Source: Hypsibius dujardini (lineage: Eukaryota; Tardigrada; Eutardigrada; Parachela; Hypsibiidae). Taken from it: DNA of 23,626 nucleotides. Position numbers and translations under genes: made by a program. The stretch is taken from assembly GCA_001579985.1 (NCBI GenBank), contig LRSR01002609.1:1-23626 (forward strand). The letters are read 5' to 3'. Every line of letters begins with the position of its first letter. The stretch's first letter is position 1. Positions 16,385-23,626 of this stretch are shown here, one piece after another. The notes beneath the pieces are model-generated. The model made no database searches. It saw only the letters and a program-made list of their open reading frames with translations, and had not been told where the DNA came from.

Positions 16385-17893
16385 TCAGGTTAAGGACGCC
16401 TCTGATCCGCCTCTCAATCGCAGTTGCCGGAACAGCCTCAGTTCTTCGTGTTGTTCCTTGGCCCGGGCTAAGCAACTCAATCCATCCTGAATTTCCGCAA
16501 CCGTTTCTGAAACAACCGAACAATGCGTCAGAACTGGGAGCGAATAAGCCTATTCCCTGACAGGAAAAAAATCCGTCCAGGACGCCAGAATGCGTCAGAA
16601 CGGGGGAGCGAATAAGCCTATTCCCTGACAGGAAAAAAATCCGTCCAGGACGCCCACATGGTATGCAACAAGGATTAACTAACCTATTTTATCCGATTCC
16701 GCTTGCAGGAAGTCGAGGAAATTTCGGTATGATCGAATCTGCATGTCCAGTTGACCGAGGATATATTTCAGGCGGGCATTTCTTTGTCGTTGCTTTGCTA
16801 TCGCTACATTGCGGGCGCTGGCAAGTCGGAGCTGTTTCAAGAGGGACTCCAAGTTATTTAGCGTCTCTTCCGGGTGCTCCTCATCATCTTCCTCCAATGG
16901 CACTTGTAAATCCTGATTAAATCCATCGTCGAAGTCATCCCGCGGTGCGAATGCCTCATACAAGTTTTTCTAAAACGAGACAGAAAAACAATACTCAACA
17001 TCAAATTACTCGTACAATACAAGTATAGTTAAATCAATCAATCAATCGACAAAATCATAAAAAATAAAACAAGATTGTTTCGGGTGTGAAAATAATTTCA
17101 AACAACTAACTTATTAAGCTGAATAAATGTGGAAGTTTCTAGTTAACGAATACATCGTCGAAAAACTGAAATGTCGCATTCAATCCATAAATCAGCCAAT
17201 AGAAGGTACGAAACATAATTCAAACTGCAGTCATTCGATCAATCAAGCGAGAAAACATAACCACTACTTGACGATCCATAAACGCTCAATCAATCAATGA
17301 AGACTTAAAGGAACCATACCCGAAAATTTGCAACAGCTTTCGGGAAAGTCTCATTGCGAAAGTTCGCTTCCACAGTCCGATTAAGCGAACACAACAATTC
17401 TTCCGTTGCTAAACTCTTGCTTCCATTTTTGCTCTTGGTCATCTCTGCCATCAAGTGGACCAAATTGGATGAGACCACATGACGCGCCTCATCCTCCACT
17501 GGAACACAAAAGAATGAATAAAGAATTTTCACTCCCATGACACTTGTCTTACTCCATCAAATATTTCATACCTTCGCCACAATACATTTCGACGGTGCCA
17601 CGGCCCAATTCAAGCAGTCTGTCATCAGTCTTGCGCCATTCTGGGTCCATTTTGACGGAGGCAACCTCGAACTGCCACTTCTGAAATAATCTCTCCGCAA
17701 ATTCTTCCCGATTCGCAGCCGCAATACTCTCGCTCATCACGGTGGTCGATGGAACATCCGTGGTTGCAGCCTGATTCCATTTTATCGGGGACTCAGTTGT
17801 GGTGGGATCGGAATTCTCCTTGTCGACCTCATCTTCCTCTTCCATGGCGTCGCCCGCTCCTCGCATCAGCGGAATTGGCTCTTCAATTGCCAT
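16385..17893 (-). CDS. Unidentified coiled-coil protein, possibly an NSL1/Mis14-like kinetochore subunit
   Basis: Four exons with matching phases: 17572-17893, 17320-17498, 16684-16969 and 16385-16506; 302 residues. The N-terminus is acidic (AMEEEDEVDKENSDP), followed by a helical domain (about 60-165), an acidic hinge (PLEEDDEEHPEE) and a long predicted coiled coil (about 195-290; ESLLKQLRLASARNVAIAKQ and ILGQLDMQIRSYRNFLDFL). It is not clearly recognised. The stretch SLNRTVEANFRNETFPKAVA followed by NFRKNLYEAFAP resembles the pattern of NSL1/Mis14, and the size fits Mis12-complex subunits, but this is a by-eye resemblance. The start at 17893 is preferred over an upstream in-frame ATG at 18028 because an acceptor-like site (TTTTACAG) lies between them at about 17972. 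It is divergently arranged with TFIP11. Confidence 0.8.
16522..16654. repeat. 67-bp direct duplication in intron 3 of the coiled-coil gene
   Basis: Two adjacent copies (16522-16588 and 16589-16654) beginning AATGCGTCAGAAC and containing CGAATAAGCCTATTCCCTGA and AATCCGTCCAGGACGCC. They differ by about one substitution and one indel, so the duplication is recent. Confidence 0.93.
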
Positions 17894-18393
17894 ATAAATG
17901 TCAAACTCAATAACAACGATGCTTGGCCTCTGTTGATTGGAAATACGACTTCGCAATTTCCGTACGGGTGCTGTAAAATGCAGTGCGAAAAGCGAAATTT
18001 TGCCCAGATGAATAATAAAAATAAACAAAGACTTTCGTCGCGCGCAACGGTTTGGCCTGCTGGCCGTTGCCGCGATGACGTAGCCATCATACGCATGTGT
18101 AGCGTACCGTAGGCTACGTTACATCAACGTAAGCAATGACGCACGCTGATACGTACTACTGTACGTTCGTTCGTCGTGTCTCGTGTGTGTGTGTTCAGAA
18201 CCTCTGCGCCACCGCTCCAGACTGTCAGAGACGTCAGTTCTTCATTCATTTTATTTCAATCGGATTTCCAATGAAATAGTTCACGGTCCCAGAGTTACTA
18301 GTATTGTGAGTGTGTCTTTGTTTATTAGTAGTTCCAGACCTGTAACCCTTGTCGAGCTTTCCACAGTCGTTTTTGATTTGAATCTGTCCCGGA
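17894..18393. promoter_or_regulatory. Shared divergent promoter region
   Basis: 500 bp separate the start codons of the minus-strand coiled-coil gene and plus-strand TFIP11, so both promoters must lie here unless first exons are elsewhere. A CpG-containing stretch at about 18035-18180 (CGCGCAACGG, GACGTAGCC, GTACGTACTACTGTACG) lacks a clear TATA box, as is usual for housekeeping genes. Confidence 0.55.
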
Positions 18394-21300
18394 ATGGTGG
18401 AGCGATTCGAAGTGACGGACGACGATTATCGGGACGCCTTGGATCCGACCTCTCGCAAGCGACGCAAGTTCACCAAAGACGATGCGATTTACGGTGAGAA
18501 ATTTCTCCCATAACAAATGTTTTATCGTATAAACATACCAGCTTCTAGGAGCTTCTAGCTGGAGCATGATGGTTCTAAATTTAAACTCGGTCGCTAAATT
18601 GGTTTGTCAACTGTTTGATTGGTTGATTTGATGGGACCGTTAAAACTATGGCGAGTATGGAGCGGTCGTTTGATTGATTGATTTTGTGGGACCGTTAAAA
18701 CTATGGCGAGTATGTCACGGTCGTTTGATTGGTTCATTGTGCGACTTGTGTGGCAATTTTTCCGCTTTTGCGTCCTTTTATGTATATAATTGTGGAGTTT
18801 TGTAATATTTTCTGTAGGCATGTGGGCTGATGGTGACAGCGATGAAGATAAACCCGGTTTCGGCGGCGGCGGCGGCGGGAAGAAAAATCGTGGAGCAGAC
18901 TACTCTGCGCCGTTGAGCTTCGTTTCGGGCGGCGTCAAAGAGGGCAGCGAAAAAGGTAAGAATCGCGTGCACGACGAGGACGAGGTCAGCTTTGTAAGTT
19001 CCCCGAAAACACCCAAGGTGAGTTCTTTGTTGGCTGGTTGTACGATTGCTTGAGAGAATTTTTTCGCTGGTGGAATAATGGTTAACCGTGCGATTTCATT
19101 TGCTTGTAGAGTGAGGGTTCGGGAAAGCGCGGCGGTGGGAAAGCAAAGACATTTGCGGGCTTGGGAATGGAGATGAACAAGGACTTCGGGAAATGGGAGA
19201 AGAATACCAAGGGAATTGGTTTGAAGCTAATGGGGAAGATGGGGTAAGGCGGATAAATGTTCTTTTTTCGTTCGCTCGATTGATTAATTAATGGATTTGA
19301 TTGGTTGGTTTGTTGGCGAATGCGTTGAGACTTTGCCATCACGTACATCGTCGTATGGTCGTTATACGTTATTACTCGTAGGGATTTGAATTTTATTTAT
19401 TTCTTAAGTCATTGACATTGTGCTAATTTTTTTATCAGTTCTTGTACCGGTACGAGGTAAAGGCGTTTAACCAGGCCGTTTTAGAAATCGTTACTTAACC
19501 AGGCCGGCAGGCGGCGTGTAAGTCGTTTTTGGAAACGACGGCGCATAAGGAACGGAAGTGGCGCCTCTACCGGACGGCTTGCACACTTCTCCATTGAGAT
19601 TCTTCCCTTCCTCTTTTTGGATCCAGATTCGAACCGTGAGGCTTAGGAACTTAACCAGGCCGGCAGGCGGCGTGTAAGTCGTTTTAGGAAACGACGGCAC
19701 ATAAGGAACGGAAGTGGCGCCTCTACCGGACTGCTTGCACACTTCTCCATTGAGATTCTTCCCTTCCTCTTTTTGGATCCAAATTCGAACCGTGAACGCT
19801 TAGGAACGAACTAAAATGGGTCAGAGAATGTTTCTGAATGTTTCAAGCCATCTGCTATAGCATGGCAGCACTGCAGTGCCTAGAAATCAACGTTGAAAAA
19901 AACCGGTCTGGTTAATAGCCTTTACCTCGTACTGATCGACTTGTCGTTTTAGATGGAGGCTTTCATTTGATGGATAAATATCCCTGTTTTAATGATCTGG
20001 TTTTTCAGATTTAAACCCGGCCAGGGCTTGGGAAAGGAAGGCGAGGGCATAACAAAACCCATCGAAGTTGTCGTCCGCAAGGGAAAGGGAGCGATCGGTG
20101 CTTACGGTTCGGAGAAGGTCCGCGATCCGCGGGAAGTCGATGTAGAGCAGCCTAGTGTGCAGCCGGCGAGACGAGCTGCCGTCCAGCAGTCAAAGCAGTG
20201 GCGCAAAAAGGACGGAGCAGATGTGCCCAACTACCGATTTCGAACCGTGGAGGAAGTACTGGAGGATAAGGAGAGCAAGGTGGCTGGTGGCTGGGACACC
20301 TCGGAATTGAGCAAGGTCAAAGTGATCGACATGACGGGAAAGGAGACGAGGGTGTTGTCAGGTATGGATTACGTTGCTGTCTCCCTTGTATTTTTTATGG
20401 ATATTTTTAGCGTCCGACATTTGAGTTCATTCTTGCTGTAGGTTATCATGCGATGCATACACAGCGAGATCGGGATGACGACGACGGGCCTGAAAGAATC
20501 TTCGACGTGGCCGAACTGCGACATAACCTCGATCTCTTGATCGACCTCAGCGAAGCCCGGATTGTGGAAAGCAACAAGAAACTCGAGTACGAGAAGAATC
20601 TGGCCGCTAGTTTGGAGGACGAGCAGAAGGTTCTGACGGAGGACAAGGAACGGGATGACTACCATGTCGGTCGACTCAACGTGGTCTTCGATATGATCGA
20701 TCGACTCGTGGCCAACCAGGATACAATGTCTTTAGATGATTTTTTGGGCATTTTCAACAACTTGTACGACCATCACCAAGAGGATTACCGATCGTTCGAA
20801 TTCGATCAGCTCGCCGCGGCCATTGTCAGCCCAATTGTAAGTCAGTTGTCGAAAGCGATCCGATTTTTCTCCAACTTGTGAACTGGTACATCGTATCTTG
20901 ATTTTTAGATGGCTCGATATCTGATGCACTGGGATCCGTTAGTCGATCCGACCTTTGCCATGCGGGAGATAATTGAGTGGCGCCGGCTGCTGGAACCAAA
21001 CCAACGGTCCTTTGAAGTCGCGAGGACAACCGGAAATCCGTTCCAAAATGTGCTCTGGACCGCTTGGATGCCACCTGTGAGACAGGCAGTTTTGTAAGTT
21101 AAATCTGCCTTTCCATCTGGTCACTACGAGTGGACCTCAGGCAGTCAACTGTGCGGAGCACTTACGTGTTTGTCTTTCCGACTGCCCTCGACTTGCATTA
21201 TCTCTACCGTTTCTTAATCTGGAATTTTCCGCATTCGTCAATTTGAAAGTTCAGTCATTCTAATCTGTCTGTTTTTCTAGGAGATGGTCGCCCAGATCGT

Positions 21301-22354
21301 TCGTTGACAACGATCCGATCCTCAGACTTGTGAAGGCATGGGATCACGGAATGCAGGATGACATCTTGGAGCAACTGGTGCTGCCGCGATTGATCGCGGA
21401 AACCGAAGCATGGGATCCTACTGTGGACCCAGTTCCGATCCATCACTGGATTCATCCATGGCTGGAAGTTCGATCGTTCAGCTCTCGGTTGGAAGTTCTG
21501 TACGGCACAATCCGGCAGAAACTCAGTGTGGCGTTGACGCAATGGAAACCGATTGATCCGTCAGCGCGTCTAATGGTGGAGCCTTGGGTGGATGTTTTCT
21601 CCCCGGCTACGTTGGAGCAGTTTTTGCTGAGGAACATTCTGCCCAAGCTGCACGAAGTGATGGAACGCATGGTAAGCTTAAGCAAAGATGTCATTTTGTG
21701 AAGGCTCTCTAATGAACAAATTCGTTCATTATTCAGGTGATAAATCCGCGGTCGCAGATTCTGGATCCATGGAACTGGACCATGGAATGGAGCAAGCTGA
21801 TGCCTGTCAGCGCTATGGCAGCCCTCCTCGAGAAACACTTCTTCCCGAAGTGGCTGGCTGTTCTGGATGCATGGCTAGCCCGCAACCCCGACATGGAGGA
21901 AATTCCCAACTGGTATAGTGGCTGGAAAGGGATGATACCTGAGAAGCTTCGTGAGCACCCTTCCGTACAGGAGAATTTGACGAAAGCCCTAATCCGCATG
22001 GCTGGCGCAATTGATGATGACGACGACGAACCGCTGTCACCGCCTCCTCCTGCACCTTTGCCGCCCATGCCGCAGCAGCAGCAGCCTCCTCCGCCTCCAC
22101 CGCCGTTACTTCCGAATCCGGGTGTAACACTCGGCTACATCAACTCCGCACCGACTTTCAAGGATGTGGTGGGCAGGCGGGCAGAAGAATTGGGCGCCAT
22201 CTTCATGCCGGTTGTCGGGAAGAATTATCACGGGAAGCAGGTGTTTCGGTTTGGCTCGCAGAACATCTCAATCGATCGGGATGTCATTTTCGTCCAGCGC
22301 GGCACGAATTGGGTGCCAATTGGATTGGAAGAACTGACGCGCTCGTCTCTCTAA
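18394..22354 (+). CDS. TFIP11: TFIP11 (tuftelin-interacting protein 11 / STIP), G-patch splicing factor
   Basis: Nuclear G-patch cofactor of the DHX15/Prp43 helicase, needed for spliceosome disassembly after splicing (yeast Ntr1/Spp382). Eight exons, all phases matching: 18394-18493, 18818-19017, 19110-19243, 20009-20361, 20442-20836, 20909-21093, 21281-21671 and 21737-22354; 791 residues (human about 837). The TIP N-domain is seen in FEVTDDDY and YGMWADGDSDEDKPGFGG. The G-patch (about 133-180) has TKGIGLKLMGKMGFKPGQGL, spanning exons 3 and 4, then KGKGAIGAYGSE. VKVIDMTGKE follows. The central GCFC-like helical region has DLLIDLSE, WDPTVDPVPIHHWIHPWL and LLEKHFFPKWL. The C-terminus ends FMPVVGKNYHGKQVFRFG and FVQRGTNWVPIGLEEL. 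A Asp/Pro/Gln-rich stretch (about 679-715) replaces the corresponding human linker. The ATG at 18394 precedes the conserved FExTD. Introns carry repeats. Confidence 0.97.
18606..18728. repeat. 55-bp direct duplication in TFIP11 intron 1
   Basis: TGGGACCGTTAAAACTATGG and the following CGAGTATG recur at 18632 and 18687, 55 bp apart. CGGTCGTTTGATTG follows each copy. Only two full copies are present, with part of a third TTTGATTGGTTGATT at the left edge. Confidence 0.9.
19450..19932. mobile_element. TIR-bounded element with internal 156-bp duplication, TFIP11 intron 3
   Basis: The ends are inverted repeats of 33-34 bp: GTACGAGGTAAAGGC at 19450-19464 and GCCTTTACCTCGTAC at 19918-19932, continuing inwards with about four differences and an indel. 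Inside, a unit starting TTAACCAGGCCGGCAGGCGG is repeated at 19495 and 19651, exactly 156 bp apart, with about ten differences or fewer. Each unit holds a short inverted repeat (GTCGTTTT and GAAACGAC). No transposase coding. It looks like a non-autonomous DNA transposon. Confidence 0.8.
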
Positions 22355-22972
22355 TGTGATTAACTGGTTGTTTTGCTTTTCATTATTACTTCTATATACC
22401 ATTGCGTTTTAACATTGTTTTCGTGAATCGTGAGATCGAGAGTGCTGAGCTTTATGTGCTCGTCACAGACAACACCCGCATTCCCATCCAGGCATGCGCA
22501 AACGAATTAGGTCGGCTGTATTACGCACTGGGGAATCAGAAACTACAAAGACCCGAGAGAATCAGGCAGTTGGAAAGAGTTTGTTGACTGAAAAATCCAC
22601 ACAAATGGTGTCGGCACGAGGCGTCATGTCGAGAAAGGAACAAGCTAACTGGAAACTGATTCTGCAGTTATATCCGTACGATCGTGCAAAAACAGATGTA
22701 TAAACGCAGTTTACGCTTATTCGACAACAATATTCGCGTATTTGTACTTACAGGATTAATACAGTCTGGTTAAATGTGTACTAGGATAGAGAAAAAGGCT
22801 ACCTGTTCGCAAAGAGCACCAGCAGCTTTAAGATATCAATCAGCCTACCAATCAGGCAAGCGACGAAGAAGAAGACTTCAGACAAAGCGCGGCAGTGCAT
22901 AAAGTCTCTTAAGAAAACATATGGAAAGGAAACGAAGTAAAAAGGTTGGCACGAATACAGAAGCCGTGCCAC
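22355..22972. other. Convergent 3' region between TFIP11 and CHMP2A
   Basis: About 620 bases between two converging genes, expected to hold both 3' UTRs. I found no canonical AATAAA on either strand and no third gene. Two short plus-strand open frames at about 22402-22703 are not recognisable and overlap each other. Confidence 0.5.
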
Positions 22973-23423
22973 TCATTCCCGGCGTAGATTCTCGAGCCGA
23001 GCCTCCAAATCAGCATCCAGGTCGCTTCCACCGGCTGGTTGGGCGGTAGGTGTCTTTTTTGCCACACCACCGCCTGGCGCAACGGTGCCCTGACCGATGG
23101 GCAGGTTTCCAACCTGATCGGCAATCTGCAGTCCCAATTCATCCAGAACTTTGTTGACAATTTGATCCCTGAAATGAACAGTTGAGTTAGTTTTACGAAT
23201 GCTTAATAACGCAAGAACAGCCCAAGTACAGGTTTAAACCAGCTGGTCATCCTCAGAAGAAAAAGCAAAGGTCATTTTAAATGGTCACTCACGTTTCTTC
23301 CTCGTCGTTGTCGTCACCCATAGCGTCATCCATAACGTCATTCATCATTTCCTCCTTCATGTCCATGATTTCAGACTGCTTCTCAAACTCTTGCATGATT
23401 TTCTGAATTTGGGGAAGATTCAT
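22973..23423 (-). CDS. CHMP2A: CHMP2A (Vps2) ESCRT-III subunit, last two exons
   Basis: Subunit of the ESCRT-III filament that drives membrane scission in multivesicular body formation, cytokinesis and membrane repair; it recruits Vps4. Exons 23293-23423 and 22973-23168 join in phase to give about 109 C-terminal residues. Visible are LPQIQKIMQEFEKQSEIMDM, KEEMMNDVMDDAMGDDNDEE and KVLDELGLQIADQVGNLP, the conserved alpha-5 region and linker. The end DLEARLENLRRE is a MIM1 motif (LxxRLxxLR type) that binds the Vps4 MIT domain. The spacing is like Drosophila and human CHMP2A rather than CHMP2B, whose tail differs. The upstream core helices lie beyond the window edge; the exon at 23423 begins at a good acceptor (TTCTGCAG). 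Confidence 0.94.
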
Positions 23424-23509
23424 CTGCAGAAGAGAGAAATAGCAAAAAATTAACAGGGCGACATCGCACCAGACGTCGTTTGATGTGTCTCAGAAGTCAC
23501 GGTGGAAAC

Positions 23510-23626
23510 GGCACTGGATCTGTGACTGGATCTGTGTCTGGATCTGTGACTGGATCTGTGACTGGATCTGTGACTCGGATCTGTGACTCGAATCTGTGTC
23601 TGGATCAGTGACAGGATCTGTGACTG
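23510..23626. repeat. 12-bp minisatellite in CHMP2A intron
   Basis: About ten units of TGGATCTGTGAC or TGGATCTGTGTC with one or two units of other length (CTCGGATCTGTG). It runs off the right edge of the window, so its full length is not seen. Confidence 0.95.

Noticed and set aside
22402-22703. Two short plus-strand open frames after TFIP11.
   Set aside because: The first begins at TTG, neither has recognisable content, and they sit in the expected 3' UTR.

Overview
This is nuclear DNA from an animal, most likely an invertebrate bilaterian. The evidence is multi-exon genes with GT-AG introns, among them a full rabphilin, a p38 MAP kinase, TFIP11, CHMP2A and a Zucchini/PLD6-like gene. I cannot fix the phylum from the sequence. 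Exon boundaries below were read by hand: splice phases were matched at every junction and the conserved family order was followed.

Layout. Positions 1-2864 (minus) hold p38 MAPK, truncated at its 3' end by the window edge. Positions 3974-8246 (minus) hold a complete rabphilin gene of 12 coding exons and 725 codons. Positions 8247-13566 contain no gene I recognise: they hold several GACA/TGTC-type satellites and one isolated candidate first exon (11850-11924). Positions 13567-15319 (minus) hold a two-exon PLD6/Zucchini-like gene that appears broken. Positions 16385-17893 (minus) hold an unidentified four-exon coiled-coil protein, possibly a kinetochore Mis12-complex subunit. It is divergent from a complete TFIP11 gene at 18394-22354 (plus, 8 exons, 791 codons). 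Positions 22973-23423 (minus) hold the last two exons of CHMP2A/Vps2.

The genes are unrelated housekeeping and neuronal functions (stress signalling, synaptic exocytosis, piRNA processing, spliceosome disassembly, ESCRT-III), so this is gene neighbourhood rather than a pathway cluster.

The main signal beyond the genes is in the non-coding DNA. There is a family of inverted-repeat (foldback, MITE-like) elements, including two copies of the same 162-bp element about 15 kb apart. Two further near-perfect hairpins sit inside introns. A TIR-bounded element with an internal 156-bp duplication lies in a TFIP11 intron. The PLD6-like gene carries a four-copy 25-bp tandem repeat exactly within a conserved core segment, which brings in an in-frame stop.
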